Assembly (NCBI RefSeq): GCF_028610675.1
Contig: NZ_JAQQWS010000004.1
Span: forward strand, 124,001-188,000
Length of the DNA stretch: 64,000 bases
Direction: 5' to 3'
From: Alkalihalobacillus pseudalcaliphilus
Lineage (GTDB): Bacteria > Bacillota > Bacilli > Bacillales > Bacillaceae_D
Every line of letters begins with the position of its first letter. Position 1 is the first letter of the stretch. The translations under genes and the position numbers were made by a program. This document shows, piece after piece, positions 1 through 10,369 of the stretch. A model generated the notes under the pieces. That model searched no databases. It worked only from the letters and a program-made list of their open reading frames with translations, and was not told where the DNA came from.

Positions 1-190
1 TCGTAACAGTAAAAATAAAATCATTTGTTTTTAAAGTCGGTACTTGTTAAACTATAAAAATCAAATGACGATTTGATGAACATTTTATAATGAAGCTATT
101 GCGTTGGAGATACGTAGAAGGAAGTGCGTATGTGTAAATCAAACATAGTAGCTTTTTTATTCATCATTGAATCAACAATGGAGCGAGCCG

Positions 191-1234
191 ATGGACGAAA
201 ATCAAGAGAAGAAAAAAACCAATATTATACCTTATCCTAACCTCGTCAAGCGCTTGATCGAAAAGGCGATGGATGCATTAAAGGATAAAAGGTCAAAGGA
301 AGCATATGAGCTCTTCCAAGAAGCTGCCCAATATGAGCCGGATCATCCACAAGTTCGATTTGGTGAGGTTCTTTGTTTAGTGGAGCTTGGTCGGTTAGAG
401 GAAGCTGTCGAGCAGACAACCTCCCTATTAAAAGAAGGAATTGGGGACTATTACGATAATCTACAAGTGCATATCTCTTTACTTGTGCAATTAGGGAGAT
501 ACGAAGAGGTAGTAGAGCTACTAGATGTTGTTTTAGCAGAAAATCGCTTACCGAAAGAGCATGCTGAATCATTGTATCAACTTCTTCACTTTAGTAGACA
601 GATGATAAATGATGATGCTTTGACGTTTACAGGCAGAGATGTAACAGATTTAGTCGATGACAAAACCTTGCTGATGCTGAAATCTGAGCATGTGCGCATT
701 CAATGGCAAGCAATACATGTATTAAAGGAAATCGATGACCCGGGTGTCATCAATGCTTTTGTCGAGTATGTTGAAAATGACAGTCACGATTTATTGTTAC
801 GATCAATTGTATTAGAATCCTTACATAAGTTAGGTGTCTCAAAGCAAGTCCTTATCAAAAAATTAGGTATGGAAATGCCTATCGTTCCCAAAGACCTGAC
901 ACCGGTATTTGATCAAGCCTATGCGAATGAAATACTTACATACATAAGTGATTTTCTTGAACAGGATAATCCAAACCTATTGGAAATGACGACACAACTC
1001 TGTTGGTCCCATATTTATGCCATTTATCCGTTCAGACCTGAGCCATTTGACCCGAAACTTTGGGCAACGGTTTTTTATATAGCTGTTTCAAATCGAATGG
1101 GAATGGAAATAAGTGAAGAATGGGTAGCCGTAATGACCGGATTAGAGCTAGAAGACTTGGACGAATTCGTACACATCGTCGAAGAAGTCGAGCACCTTAC
1201 TTTTCAAAGTATAGATTCATTTGAAAATAGCTAA
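191..1234 (+). CDS. ysoA: TPR-repeat protein, YsoA-like
   Basis: A 347-residue soluble protein. Residues about 15-130 form tetratricopeptide-like helix pairs (alternating A/L/Y/E spacing, e.g. KAMDALKDKRSKEAYELF), followed by a HEAT-like stretch where paired helices continue. TPR proteins are protein-protein adaptors; no specific partner can be read from the sequence. It lies upstream of tig, exactly where B. subtilis has ysoA, which is the main basis for the name. I chose ATG 191 because GGAG at 180-183 sits 7 nt upstream; the frame stays open to a TTG at 167, but that codon has no ribosome binding site. No signal peptide or membrane segment is seen. Function unknown. Confidence 0.8.
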   Translation: MDENQEKKKTNIIPYPNLVKRLIEKAMDALKDKRSKEAYELFQEAAQYEPDHPQVRFGEVLCLVELGRLEEAVEQTTSLLKEGIGDYYDNLQVHISLLVQLGRYEEVVELLDVVLAENRLPKEHAESLYQLLHFSRQMINDDALTFTGRDVTDLVDDKTLLMLKSEHVRIQWQAIHVLKEIDDPGVINAFVEYVENDSHDLLLRSIVLESLHKLGVSKQVLIKKLGMEMPIVPKDLTPVFDQAYANEILTYISDFLEQDNPNLLEMTTQLCWSHIYAIYPFRPEPFDPKLWATVFYIAVSNRMGMEISEEWVAVMTGLELEDLDEFVHIVEEVEHLTFQSIDSFENS

Positions 1235-1812
1235 CATGCATGAAAATTACATGGGTGATGCTCATTTTCAAGGGATTTGACCTTTCGTATTTGTGTTTGG
1301 TCCGTTTTTGAAAGCTCTTCTTGGCTAACGGTCCAAAAACACTTGGATTTTAGATACTAATCCTGATGGGTTACTACTCTCTCTTTTTTTGTTGTTGGCT
1401 GTTTGTGCGGTGCTACGGCAAAATGTGAGAATTCTTAAAACCGTTAGTGAATGTAAAGACCACCAACAAAGATGAAAGTGGTGTTGGTTCTTTCACTGGT
1501 GGAACTTATTCAATTAGCTTTTAATCTTTTTACTTGGTGACTTTTGTTACTTTTCATTCATTTATTTTTGTATGAGAAGTGTACAAACCAAGAAGCCTGC
1601 ACCAACCTTAGCGGAGGGAATGGGGGCCGACTCCTGCAGGAGGAAAGGGCAGGCTGAGATCCACTTGCGTAAGCAAGTTAGCTTAGCGCCCGCCTGCGGA
1701 AAGCGTGCCCCCATTCCCGTAGCGATGTCCGAAGGGTCAAACTATCGCCTATGGTACACTTTCATACAAAAGGGTAATTTCTAGCAATCCATGCTAGTTC
1801 TAGTAAATTGAT
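1235..1812. other. long intergenic region with repeats
   Basis: No credible gene in 578 bp. It contains an imperfect inverted repeat (TTTGGTCCGT near 1296 and ACGGTCCAAA near 1328, one mismatch, no T-run), a short copy of the family-B repeat end near 1461-1490 (CCAACAAAGATGAAAGT), and a full GC-rich family-A repeat at about 1565-1772. Confidence 0.6.
1565..1772 (-). repeat. GC-rich intergenic repeat, family A copy 1
   Basis: About 200 bp, much richer in G+C than the surroundings. Read on the minus strand it shares its layout with copies near 25.4, 53.5 and 63.8 kb: a GTATGAAAGTG-like end, a central hairpin followed by GTGGAT, a TCTCAGCCTGCC-type block, then an AGGAGTC block. The central stem here is ACTTGC (1663-1668) against GCAAGT (1673-1678). 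A 70-codon open frame runs through it but follows the repeat, not a gene. Confidence 0.7.
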
Positions 1813-1840
1813 TTGAAAAGAATAGGCTTTATGTTATAAT
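1813..1840 (+). promoter_or_regulatory. sigma-A promoter of tig
   Basis: TTGAAA at 1813-1818, a 16-nt spacer, and TATAAT at 1835-1840 with an extended TG one base upstream. It gives a 5' leader of about 70 nt before tig. Confidence 0.75.
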
Positions 1841-1915
1841 GATGTGGTTGTCAACGTTGAAAAGAATAAGTAAATGTTCGGAAACGAAGATGTATATAGT
1901 TGGAGGGAATTTGTA

Positions 1916-3220
1916 ATGACTGCAAAATGGGAAAAGCAAGAAGGAAACCAAGGCGTATTAACTTTTGAAGTAGATGCAAAAGAATTTGCTCAAGCTTTAG
2001 ATGTAGCCTTCAAAAAAGTCGTTAAGAAAATCAATGAGCCAGGATTCCGTAAAGGAAAAATGCCTCGTCCATTATTTGAAAAAAAATATGGCGTAGAATC
2101 TTTATATCAAGATGCATTAGATGTTGTATTACCAACAGCGTATCCTAAAGCAATTGATGAAGCTGGAATTGAACCAGTAGCACAACCTTCTATTGATGTA
2201 GAAACGATTGGTAAAGATACGGGCGTTGTTTTCAAAGCGACTGTTATCGTAAAACCAGAAGTAACTTTAGGCGACTACAAAGGCCTTGAAGTAGAAGAAC
2301 AAGATACGGCTGTAGCTGACGAAGACGTAGAGCAAGAGCTTAAAAAGCTTCAAGAAAGCAAAGCTGATTTAGTTGTTATTGAAGATGGAACAGTTGAAAA
2401 TGGTGATACAGCTATTCTTGATTTCGAAGGTTTCGTAGATGGCGAAGCATTTGATGGTGGAAAAGCAGAGAACCATTCTTTAGAAATTGGTTCGGGTCAA
2501 TTCATCCCAGGATTTGAAGAACAATTAGTTGGTCTTAAATCGGGTGAAGAGAAGGATGTTGAAGTAACATTCCCGCAAGAGTACCATTCTGAAGATTTAG
2601 CAGGAAAAGCAGCAACATTTAAAGTGAAACTTCACGATATCAAACGTAAAGAATTACCTGAATTAGATGATGAGTTTGCTAAAGATGCTAATGAAAAAGT
2701 TGAAACTCTTGATGAGCTTAAAAAGGAATTAAGAGAGAAGCTTGAGCATGATAAAAAGCATCAAGCTGAGCATGTAGTACGTGATACAGTTGTAGAAAAA
2801 GCAGCTGAGAATGCTACAATCGATGTTCCAGAAGAAATGGTTAGCACAGAAGTTGACCGTATGGTTCAAGAATTCGAGCAACGCTTACAAGCGCAAGGTC
2901 TTAACCTTGAAATGTATGCACAATTCTCAGGACAAGATGAGTCAGCACTACGTGAGCAGTTCCAAGTAGATGCAGGTAAACGTGTACGTGTTAACTTAAC
3001 ATTAGAAGCGATTGCCAATGCTGAGAACATTGAAGTCAGTGATGAAGATGTTCAAAAAGAATACGAAAAAATGGCTGAAATGTACCAACGTGATGTTCAA
3101 GAAATTAAAGCAATTCTTACAGCACAAGGTGGAGATGAAGCTATTAAAGGTGACTTGAAAATCCAAAAAGCAGTTGAGTTATTAGTTGGGGAAAGTAAAA
3201 CTGTAGCTTCAGCTGAGTAA
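1916..3220 (+). CDS. tig: trigger factor (ribosome-bound peptidyl-prolyl isomerase chaperone)
   Basis: A 434-residue cytosolic chaperone that docks at the ribosome exit tunnel and helps nascent chains fold. The N-terminal ribosome-binding domain carries the signature [10 protein letters not shown] near residues 42-51. An FKBP-type isomerase domain follows (about 150-245, with [16 protein letters not shown] and [11 protein letters not shown]), then the long helical C-terminal arms. ATG 1916 is preceded by GGAGGG at 1902-1907 with 8-nt spacing; an in-frame ATG at 1874 lacks a ribosome binding site and lies close to the promoter. Length matches the family. It precedes clpX as in B. subtilis, but with its own promoter and terminator. 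Confidence 0.97.
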   Translation: MTAKWEKQEGNQGVLTFEVDAKEFAQALDVAFKKVVKKINEPGFRKGKMPRPLFEKKYGVESLYQDALDVVLPTAYPKAIDEAGIEPVAQPSIDVETIGKDTGVVFKATVIVKPEVTLGDYKGLEVEEQDTAVADEDVEQELKKLQESKADLVVIEDGTVENGDTAILDFEGFVDGEAFDGGKAENHSLEIGSGQFIPGFEEQLVGLKSGEEKDVEVTFPQEYHSEDLAGKAATFKVKLHDIKRKELPELDDEFAKDANEKVETLDELKKELREKLEHDKKHQAEHVVRDTVVEKAAENATIDVPEEMVSTEVDRMVQEFEQRLQAQGLNLEMYAQFSGQDESALREQFQVDAGKRVRVNLTLEAIANAENIEVSDEDVQKEYEKMAEMYQRDVQEIKAILTAQGGDEAIKGDLKIQKAVELLVGESKTVASAE

Positions 3221-3261
3221 TGGTTGAAAATGAGTGATACTGAAGTATGCTCATCATAGTA

Positions 3262-3296
3262 AAACAAGGTGCGGGCATTGTTCGTACCTTGTTTTT
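3262..3296 (+). terminator. rho-independent terminator of tig
   Basis: A 12-bp stem, AAACAAGGTGCG against CGTACCTTGTTT with one G-U pair, has a 9-nt loop and ends in TTTTT. Confidence 0.85.
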
Positions 3297-3737
3297 AATC
3301 CTACATATTTTGGTGTTTGAATAAATGGATGATGATTTCTCTATTAGAAAATGTATGAGTAAGGCCAGATTTGAACAAGCTGAAAACATACCATTTCATG
3401 CCTAAAGTGTATGAAGAAGGCGAGAATTGGAGTTGCATGGGGCCCGTAAACTATATTCAGTTAAACACCGAAGATGATTACAAAAAATAGAGGAATTTCC
3501 TCATCGGATCTTGAATGTATTATAAATCCACACATACATATAAATTAAGATAACAGCCAGTGGTGGATGTACATAAGTGTGTTTTGTTTTTCTTTTTATA
3601 GTTCTGTGTTACAATAGCTGAAAATCTCGACAAATCTAGAAAATCTAGAAATGCTGTGCAATTTTCAACCGTGTTATACAGCCTAAAAGAAGAAAAAAAT
3701 GGTTTGAAATGGTACAATATTTCTGAGGGGTGATCGA
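3297..3737. other. tig-clpX intergenic region
   Basis: About 440 bp with no convincing gene. The best promoter-like element for clpX is an extended -10 (TGTG then TTACAAT, ending at 3615), but its -35 is weak. The clpX ribosome binding site GAGGGG is at 3724-3729. Nothing else is recognisable. Confidence 0.5.
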
Positions 3738-5012
3738 ATGTTTAAATTTAATGATGAAAAGGGACAGTTAAAATGTTCTTTTTGTGGAAAAACACAAGAC
3801 CAAGTTCGTAAGCTCGTTGCTGGACCTGGTGTGTATATATGTGATGAATGTATTGAATTATGTACAGAGATCGTGGAAGAAGAATTAGGAACAGAGGAAG
3901 AAGTTGAGTTTCAAGAAATTCCGAAGCCATCTGAAATCCGTTCTATTCTAGATGATTATGTCATCGGTCAAGATCGTGCCAAAAAATCGTTATCCGTAGC
4001 GGTTTATAATCATTATAAACGAATCAATGCACTTAATCGATCTGAAGAGGTTGAGTTGTCTAAGAGTAATATTTGTATGATTGGGCCAACAGGTAGTGGT
4101 AAAACATTATTAGCTCAAACATTAGCACGTATCCTGAATGTACCTTTTGCTATCGCTGATGCTACATCATTAACAGAAGCAGGCTATGTAGGTGAAGATG
4201 TAGAGAATATTTTATTAAAACTTATCCAAGCTGCGGATTATGATGTTGAAAAAGCAGAAAAAGGTATCATTTACATTGATGAAATTGATAAGGTAGCTCG
4301 TAAGTCAGAAAACCCATCGATTACACGTGATGTTTCGGGCGAAGGTGTTCAACAAGCTTTACTAAAAATTCTTGAAGGTACGACAGCAAGTGTTCCTCCT
4401 CAAGGTGGAAGAAAGCACCCACACCAAGAATTCATTCAAATTGATACAACGAATGTCTTGTTCATTTGTGGCGGAGCCTTTGATGGGATTGAGCAAATCA
4501 TTAAGCGTCGCTTAGGTAAAAAGGTCATTGGTTTTGGTTCTGAAACTTTACAAGAAGACTTAAAGCCGGGTGAATACTTAGGTAAAGTGCTTCCAGAAGA
4601 TTTATTACGTTTTGGATTAATTCCTGAGTTCATTGGACGTTTGCCGATAATCTCAAGCTTAGAGCCATTAGATGTTCATGCTTTAGTTGAGATCTTAACG
4701 AAACCAAAAAATGCTCTAGTGAAGCAATACCAAAAATTATTAGAGCTTGATGAAGTAGAATTAGAATTTACAGAGGATGCTTTAAAGGCTATTTCTAATA
4801 AAGCGATTGAAAGAAAAACAGGAGCACGTGGATTACGTTCCATTATTGAAGGTATTATGTTAGATGTGATGTTTGATCTACCTTCACGAGATGATGTCGT
4901 AACATGTATCATACATGATAAGTGTGTGACCGATAACGTGGCCCCGATCTTAAAAACAAAAGATGGTTCAGAAATTACATTATCAAAAACTGAACCAAAG
5001 GAAAGTGCTTAA
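3738..5012 (+). CDS. clpX: ATP-dependent Clp protease, ATP-binding subunit ClpX
   Basis: A 424-residue AAA+ unfoldase that recognises, unfolds and feeds substrates into the ClpP peptidase. The N-terminal zinc-binding domain has C13, C16, C35 and C38. Walker A GPTGSGKT is at 116-123 and Walker B is IIYIDEIDK. The IGF-type ClpP-docking loop appears as VIGFGS. Length is the family norm (about 420). ATG 3738 follows GAGGGG. It is monocistronic here, with a strong terminator immediately downstream; clpP is not in the window. Confidence 0.98.
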   Translation: MFKFNDEKGQLKCSFCGKTQDQVRKLVAGPGVYICDECIELCTEIVEEELGTEEEVEFQEIPKPSEIRSILDDYVIGQDRAKKSLSVAVYNHYKRINALNRSEEVELSKSNICMIGPTGSGKTLLAQTLARILNVPFAIADATSLTEAGYVGEDVENILLKLIQAADYDVEKAEKGIIYIDEIDKVARKSENPSITRDVSGEGVQQALLKILEGTTASVPPQGGRKHPHQEFIQIDTTNVLFICGGAFDGIEQIIKRRLGKKVIGFGSETLQEDLKPGEYLGKVLPEDLLRFGLIPEFIGRLPIISSLEPLDVHALVEILTKPKNALVKQYQKLLELDEVELEFTEDALKAISNKAIERKTGARGLRSIIEGIMLDVMFDLPSRDDVVTCIIHDKCVTDNVAPILKTKDGSEITLSKTEPKESA

Positions 5013-5035
5013 TCATTCCTTTAAATATTCTTTTC

Positions 5036-5075
5036 AAAACCACGGTAGCTTCTGGCTTCACCGTGGTTTTGCTTT
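5036..5075 (+). terminator. terminator of clpX
   Basis: An 11-bp perfect stem (AAAACCACGGT against ACCGTGGTTTT) with a 13-nt loop, ending in a T-rich tail. Confidence 0.85.
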
Positions 5076-5138
5076 ATTATTTCTAGAAGCCCTGTCTTAA
5101 TTTTCCTGTAGTTACAGCGTTTTCTTCATAAGTTGATC

Positions 5139-5167
5139 GGTTAGTGACTTCGGTTGCGGTCATACTA
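5139..5167 (+). promoter_or_regulatory. candidate sigma-F/G promoter of lonB
   Basis: GGTTA at 5139-5143, a 14-nt spacer, then GGTCATACTA at 5158-5167. It resembles the sigma-F pattern GYWTA-N15-GGNNANANT, and its CATACTA core is also the sigma-G -10. In B. subtilis lonB belongs to the forespore sigma-F regulon (established knowledge). The -35 has one mismatch and the spacer is one base short. Confidence 0.45.
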
Positions 5168-5200
5168 TAAAAAACGATTAAGGATGTAGGAGGAAGCGAC

Positions 5201-6871
5201 ATGAATTGGACAGGGATTGCTTTGTTAATTCAATTGTTTTTTGGTATCGTCATTGGATTGTATTTCTTTAATTTGTTAAAAAGTCAACGTAGTACGAGAG
5301 TATCAATAGATAAGGAATCAAAGAAAGAGATGGAGCAATTACGTAAGTTGCGCTCGATTTCACTTAGCGAACCATTAGCAGAGAAGGTTCGTCCGTCGAG
5401 TTTTGCCGACATTGTCGGTCAAGAAGAAGGGATTCGAACATTACGAGCGGCACTTTGTGGCCCTAACCCACAGCATGTGCTCATTTATGGACCGCCAGGA
5501 GTAGGTAAAACGGCAGCGGCTCGAATTGTCTTAGAGGAAGCTAAACGAAATTGTGAATCTCCATTTCGTCAAAATGCGGTGTTTGTAGAACTTGATGGAG
5601 CGACGGCTCGTTTTGATGAAAGAGGCATTGCTGATCCGTTAATCGGTTCGGTTCATGATCCGATTTATCAAGGGGCTGGTTCAATGGGACAAGCTGGAAT
5701 TCCACAACCGAAGCATGGAGCTGTTACAAAGGCTCATGGTGGTGTTTTATTTATTGATGAGATTGGTGAATTACACTCGATTCAATTAAATAAATTATTA
5801 AAAGTATTAGAAGACCGTAAAGTATTTTTAGAAAGTGCTTATTATAACGTGGACAATCAATCGATACCACGCCATATCCATGATATTTTCCAAAATGGTT
5901 TGCCTGCGGATTTTCGTTTAGTTGGAGCGACCACAAGAAGACCGGAGGAAATACCTCCGGCAATTCGTTCAAGATGTTTAGAGGTTTATTTTCATGCGTT
6001 AAAACCGAGTGAAATCGTTCAAATTGCAGAAAAAGCGGTGCGTAAAATCAATTACACGGCAGAAGCAGGTGTGCTTGAAAAAATCGCCAAATATGCAACG
6101 AATGGACGTGAGGTTGTTAATATTGTTCAAATAGCAGGTGGAGTAGCCTTGTCCTGTGGCAGAAAAGAATTAACAATGGACGATATTGAATGGGTCTTAC
6201 ATGCAAGTCAACTAAGCCCAAGACCTGAAAAGCTCATTCATCATGAATCAGCAGTAGGGATCGTAAATGGATTAGCTGTATTTGGTCCAAACATGGGGGC
6301 TGTACTTGAGCTAGAGGTTAATGTTATCCCGAATGTGGGTAAAGGACAAATCAATATTACCGGTATCGCGGAGGAAGAACAAACGGGTGACCAAATGCGC
6401 TCGATTCGGAGGAAAAGTATGGCAAAAGGTTCTGTGGAAAATGTCGTAACCGTTTTACGTCGTATGGGCATACCAACTTCTGATTACGATATTCATGTGA
6501 ACTTTCCAGGAGGAGCACCAGTGGATGGACCTTCTGCTGGGATCGCTATTGCAACTGGTATATATTCAGCTATTGAGGGAGTAAAAGTCAAACATACTGT
6601 CGCGATGACTGGTGAACTTGGCATACATGGAACAGTTAAGCCAATTGGAGGAGTCGTGGCCAAGGTCGAGGCAGCCAAACTTGCCGGAGCAAAAACGGTT
6701 ATTATCCCGGAAGAAAATATGCAAGCTTTATTAAAACAAATTGAGGGTGTTGACATTATTGCCGTCAAACATCTGGATCAAGTTTTAGATTTAGCTTTAG
6801 AACAAAAAGAAGAGGAAGAAGAGATAATACCAGCTCTAAATCCATTAGAGAGTGCTTCCACGCTTATTTAG
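5201..6871 (+). CDS. lonB: ATP-dependent protease LonB, membrane-anchored, forespore type
   Basis: A 556-residue Lon-family AAA+ protease. An N-terminal membrane segment (residues about 5-24, IALLIQLFFGIVIGLYFF) replaces the large substrate-binding domain of LonA. Walker A GPPGVGKT is at 97-104. The proteolytic domain has the Ser-Lys dyad S445 (in DGPSAG) and K488 (in GGVVAK). Length and order match B. subtilis LonB (about 552 aa), expressed in the forespore during sporulation. ATG 5201 follows AGGAGG. It lies directly upstream of lonA but is separated from it by about 105 nt. Confidence 0.95.
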   Translation: MNWTGIALLIQLFFGIVIGLYFFNLLKSQRSTRVSIDKESKKEMEQLRKLRSISLSEPLAEKVRPSSFADIVGQEEGIRTLRAALCGPNPQHVLIYGPPGVGKTAAARIVLEEAKRNCESPFRQNAVFVELDGATARFDERGIADPLIGSVHDPIYQGAGSMGQAGIPQPKHGAVTKAHGGVLFIDEIGELHSIQLNKLLKVLEDRKVFLESAYYNVDNQSIPRHIHDIFQNGLPADFRLVGATTRRPEEIPPAIRSRCLEVYFHALKPSEIVQIAEKAVRKINYTAEAGVLEKIAKYATNGREVVNIVQIAGGVALSCGRKELTMDDIEWVLHASQLSPRPEKLIHHESAVGIVNGLAVFGPNMGAVLELEVNVIPNVGKGQINITGIAEEEQTGDQMRSIRRKSMAKGSVENVVTVLRRMGIPTSDYDIHVNFPGGAPVDGPSAGIAIATGIYSAIEGVKVKHTVAMTGELGIHGTVKPIGGVVAKVEAAKLAGAKTVIIPEENMQALLKQIEGVDIIAVKHLDQVLDLALEQKEEEEEIIPALNPLESASTLI

Positions 6872-6977
6872 ATTAGACAAAGGGTAATGGTTAAGATAAA
6901 ATTGAGAATATTAGAGCCTAGGGGAAAAGCTGAAAACTAGGAGAAATTTGGAACAGGAAGATGGAGGTGTTTAGCGG

Positions 6978-9305
6978 ATGGTCGAAGCCAATAAGAAACG
7001 ACAAATTCCGCTTCTGCCTTTACGCGGGTTGCTCGTATTTCCAACGATGGTATTACATTTAGATGTAGGAAGAGCAAAATCAGTTCAGGCATTAGAGTAT
7101 GCAATGGATCATGATGAGGAGATTGTTTTAGCTACACAAAAAGAAATCTCTATCGATGAGCCAAAGGAAGATGACATTTATTTAATTGGTACATTAGTTA
7201 AAATAAGTCAGCTTCTTCGTCTGCCAAATGGAACGGTGCGCGTACATGTAGAAGGTTTAAAAAGAGTAAGGATCGAAAGGTTCTTGGATAACGAGGAATT
7301 TTTAAATATTGAAGTGGAACAATTAGAGGATGAAGATTTTTACAAATCACCTGAATTACAAGCGATAATGCGTAATATGCTAAAAATGTTTGAGCAATAT
7401 TCAAAAGTCTCGAAAAAAGTATCACATGAGACATTACAAACGATTAAAGAAATTACAGAGCCAGGACGATTGGCAGATGTTGTTTCAGCCAATTTACCAC
7501 TTAAGCTTCATGAAAAACAAGAACTATTAGAAATTAGTTCTGTTCGAGATAGACTCCTTCACTTAATCCAAATTTTAAATAATGAGCAAGAAGTACTTGG
7601 CTTAGAGAAGAAAATTGGGCAACGTGTCAAGAAGTCGATGGAAAAGACACAAAAGGAATACTATCTGCGCGAACAAATGAAGGCTATTCAAAAAGAACTA
7701 GGCGATAAAGAAGGTCGAAGTGGCGAGATTGCGTCTTTAAGAGAACAAATTGAACGATCTGATATGCCTGAACATGTCTTAAATAAAGCATTAAAGGAAT
7801 TAGACCGTTATGAAAAAATGCCTTCCAATGCAGCAGAGAGCTCGGTGCTGCGTAATTACTTAGACTGGTTAATTCAATTACCGTGGACAAATGAAACAAC
7901 GGATGATTTAGATGTCAATCGTGCTGAAACGATTTTAGATGAGGACCATTATGGCCTAGAAAAAGTCAAAGAACGTGTCTTAGAATATATCGCTGTTCAA
8001 CAGTTAACTCGTGAGTTGAAGGGTCCAATACTCTGTTTGGCAGGACCACCAGGGGTCGGGAAAACATCTTTAGCTCGATCTATTGCGAGGTCGTTAAATC
8101 GCCAATTTGTTCGAATTTCTTTAGGTGGTGTGAGGGATGAAGCCGAAATCCGCGGCCATCGTCGTACATATGTGGGGGCTATGCCCGGTCGTATTATTCA
8201 AGGGATGAAGAAAGCAAAAACGATTAATCCGGTCTTTTTATTAGATGAGATTGATAAAATGGCTAATGATTTCCGTGGCGATCCTTCATCCGCTTTATTA
8301 GAGGTATTAGATCCAGAGCAAAATAACAGCTTCAGTGATCATTTTGTTGAAGAGCCTTATGATTTATCCAAAGTCATGTTTGTGACTACGGCGAATAATA
8401 TTGGGACGATTCCAGGTCCGTTATTAGATCGTATGGAAATTATTAATATTCCGGGTTACACGGAATTAGAAAAACTCCATATTGCAAAGGATTATTTAGC
8501 AAAAAAGCAAAGAGCTGATCACGGTCTAACCGGCAATATGTTACGTTTTCAGGATGAGGCTTTAATTAAAGTTATTCGAGAATATACACGCGAAGCAGGA
8601 GTTCGTACATTAGAACGACAACTTGCGGCGATTTCACGTAAGGCTGCAAAGGTAATTGTAGCTGGAAATAAAAAACGAGTAACAGTAAATGAAAAGATGA
8701 TTGAAGAAATGTTAGGTAAGCCACGATACCGCTTTGGTCTTGCTGAAGAAGAGGATCAAATTGGGGCAGCGACAGGACTAGCTTATACGACTGCGGGTGG
8801 TGATACCTTATCAATTGAGGTTTCTTTAGCGCCTGGTAAAGGAAAATTAACTCTGACAGGAAAACTTGGCGATGTGATGAAGGAATCCGCACAAGCGGCC
8901 TTTAGTTATATTCGTTCTCGTTCAGAAGAATTAGAGATTAATTCGAATTTCCATGAGGAAAATGATATTCATATACACGTACCAGAAGGGGCAACACCTA
9001 AGGATGGCCCTTCGGCTGGGATTACAATGGCGACAGCTCTCGTATCTGCCTTAACAGAAAGGCCGGTTAAGCGTGAAGTAGGTATGACAGGGGAAATGAC
9101 ACTACGTGGCCGTGTATTACCGATTGGTGGTTTAAAGGAAAAATCGATGAGTGCTCACCGAGCGGGTCTGAAAACGATTATTATTCCTAAAGATAATGAG
9201 AAAGACCTTGAGGACATTCCCGAAAGCGTCCGTAAGGATTTACAGTTTATATTAGTGTCACATTTAGATGACGTATTAAAACATGCATTGGGAGAGAAAA
9301 AATGA
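6978..9305 (+). CDS. lonA: ATP-dependent protease La (Lon)
   Basis: A 775-residue cytosolic AAA+ protease that degrades misfolded and regulatory proteins. Three parts are visible: an N-terminal LON substrate domain (about 8-200), the AAA+ module with Walker A GPPGVGKT at 356-363 and Walker [10 protein letters not shown], and the C-terminal peptidase with the dyad S679 (DGPSAG) and K722 (GGLKEK). Length equals B. subtilis LonA (774). ATG 6978 follows GGAGGTG with 8-nt spacing. The stop overlaps the start of engB by ATGA, so the two are translationally coupled. Confidence 0.98.
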   Translation: MVEANKKRQIPLLPLRGLLVFPTMVLHLDVGRAKSVQALEYAMDHDEEIVLATQKEISIDEPKEDDIYLIGTLVKISQLLRLPNGTVRVHVEGLKRVRIERFLDNEEFLNIEVEQLEDEDFYKSPELQAIMRNMLKMFEQYSKVSKKVSHETLQTIKEITEPGRLADVVSANLPLKLHEKQELLEISSVRDRLLHLIQILNNEQEVLGLEKKIGQRVKKSMEKTQKEYYLREQMKAIQKELGDKEGRSGEIASLREQIERSDMPEHVLNKALKELDRYEKMPSNAAESSVLRNYLDWLIQLPWTNETTDDLDVNRAETILDEDHYGLEKVKERVLEYIAVQQLTRELKGPILCLAGPPGVGKTSLARSIARSLNRQFVRISLGGVRDEAEIRGHRRTYVGAMPGRIIQGMKKAKTINPVFLLDEIDKMANDFRGDPSSALLEVLDPEQNNSFSDHFVEEPYDLSKVMFVTTANNIGTIPGPLLDRMEIINIPGYTELEKLHIAKDYLAKKQRADHGLTGNMLRFQDEALIKVIREYTREAGVRTLERQLAAISRKAAKVIVAGNKKRVTVNEKMIEEMLGKPRYRFGLAEEEDQIGAATGLAYTTAGGDTLSIEVSLAPGKGKLTLTGKLGDVMKESAQAAFSYIRSRSEELEINSNFHEENDIHIHVPEGATPKDGPSAGITMATALVSALTERPVKREVGMTGEMTLRGRVLPIGGLKEKSMSAHRAGLKTIIIPKDNEKDLEDIPESVRKDLQFILVSHLDDVLKHALGEKK

Positions 9306-9889
9306 AAGTAACACAAGTAGAATTAGCGACGGTTGCCGTAAAACCTGAGCAATACCCAACCACATTGCTACCGGAAGTAGCTTTAGCAGGACGCTCAAAT
9401 GTTGGGAAATCATCTTTTATTAATAAAATGATTAACCGAAAAGCTTTAGCACGTACATCTGGACGACCAGGTAAAACACAGACGTTGAATTTTTATATGG
9501 TGAATGAGCTTTTATATTTTGTTGATGTTCCTGGATACGGGTTTGCGAAAGTATCCAAGAAAGAACGTGAAGCATGGGGAAAAATGATTGAGACGTATTT
9601 ACAATCGCGTGAACCGTTAAAAGCCGTTATTCAATTAATTGATCTTCGTCATAAACCATCTGAAGATGATAAGCTCATGTACAATTGGTTAAAACATTTT
9701 GGGATTCCTGTTATTATCGTGGCAACAAAAAGTGACAAGATTCCTAAAGGAAAATGGCAAAAACACCAAAAAGTAATTGAAAAAGAATTAGAGAAGGATC
9801 CGAGCGATCCAGTCGTCCTTTTTTCTTCCGAAACTGGGCAAGGCAAAGAAGAGGCATGGAAAAAGGTTCAATATTATGTAAGTCAGTAG
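9302..9889 (+). CDS. engB: ribosome-biogenesis GTPase EngB/YsxC
   Basis: A 195-residue TRAFAC-class GTPase needed for assembly of the 50S ribosomal subunit (known for YsxC). G1 is [10 protein letters not shown]3 is DVPGYG, G4 is TKSDK, and G5 is the SSETG region. Length is typical. It overlaps the lonA stop codon by four bases, the arrangement seen throughout Bacillus. A hairpin terminator follows. Confidence 0.97.
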   Translation: MKVTQVELATVAVKPEQYPTTLLPEVALAGRSNVGKSSFINKMINRKALARTSGRPGKTQTLNFYMVNELLYFVDVPGYGFAKVSKKEREAWGKMIETYLQSREPLKAVIQLIDLRHKPSEDDKLMYNWLKHFGIPVIIVATKSDKIPKGKWQKHQKVIEKELEKDPSDPVVLFSSETGQGKEEAWKKVQYYVSQ

Positions 9890-9894
9890 AAGGA

Positions 9895-9925
9895 AGCAGG
9901 GAGCATTGGTGTTCCCTGCTATTAT
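9895..9925 (+). terminator. terminator of lonA-engB
   Basis: An 11-bp stem starting AGCAGGGA and closing TCCCTGCT around a TTGG loop. The tail (ATTATTTG) is only moderately T-rich, so it may be leaky. Confidence 0.6.
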
Positions 9926-9965
9926 TTGTGTTCATTAAGTCGTTTGGAATGTGAGAAGTATTTAA

Positions 9966-9980
9966 TTAGAATTATTATAA
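9966..9980. promoter_or_regulatory. second PerR-box-like palindrome upstream of hemA
   Basis: TTAGAATTATTATAA matches the PerR consensus TTATAATNATTATAA at 14 of 15 positions (G in place of T at position 4). It lies about 230 nt upstream of the perfect box. It could extend PerR control or mark an upstream promoter; no gene is visible between the two boxes. Confidence 0.5.
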
Positions 9981-10206
9981 AGAATATGTTAGAATGTATG
10001 TGGTTATCAAGATACAGTCTAATGAAATCGGATATAAACGTTATAATGTGGTAAAACTAGTTTGTAATCGAGTATAAAGGATGAGTAGTGGGAACGTTTA
10101 CTCTTTAGTTGTGTTCTTATCGTTACAGGATTCGTGTCGTAGCGGATCCGTCTAACAGGCTTCATCTTTTCTTCACATTTAAAAAAGTTCTTTGCATTTT
10201 TACATG

Positions 10207-10221
10207 TTATAATTATTATAA
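10207..10221. promoter_or_regulatory. PerR box over the hemA -10 region
   Basis: TTATAATTATTATAA is a perfect 7-1-7 match to the Bacillus PerR operator TTATAATNATTATAA. It overlaps an extended -10 (TG-T-TATAAT, -10 at 10208-10213) about 155 nt upstream of hemA; the -35 is weak. In B. subtilis PerR represses hemAXCDBL and peroxide relieves it (established knowledge), so the same control is inferred here. Confidence 0.85.
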
Positions 10222-10369
10222 ATAAGACTGTTTGCAATGCTTCTGATAGGGAAAGAAGCTTATATATATCGAGAAATGCTAAATCGTGTTGTTGGATGGT
10301 GAGTGTTCACTCCGTTTAAGACGATTCAGACATTTTAGTGCTAAAAAGGATTAGGGGGTGACCGGCAGG

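Noticed and set aside
1572..1784. 70-codon open frame
   Set aside because: It runs inside a dispersed GC-rich repeat, has no ribosome binding site, and its counterparts in other copies are not open in the same frame.
10019..10237. 72-codon minus-strand frame between engB and hemA
   Set aside because: No ribosome binding site, and it covers the PerR box and hemA promoter; composition looks random.
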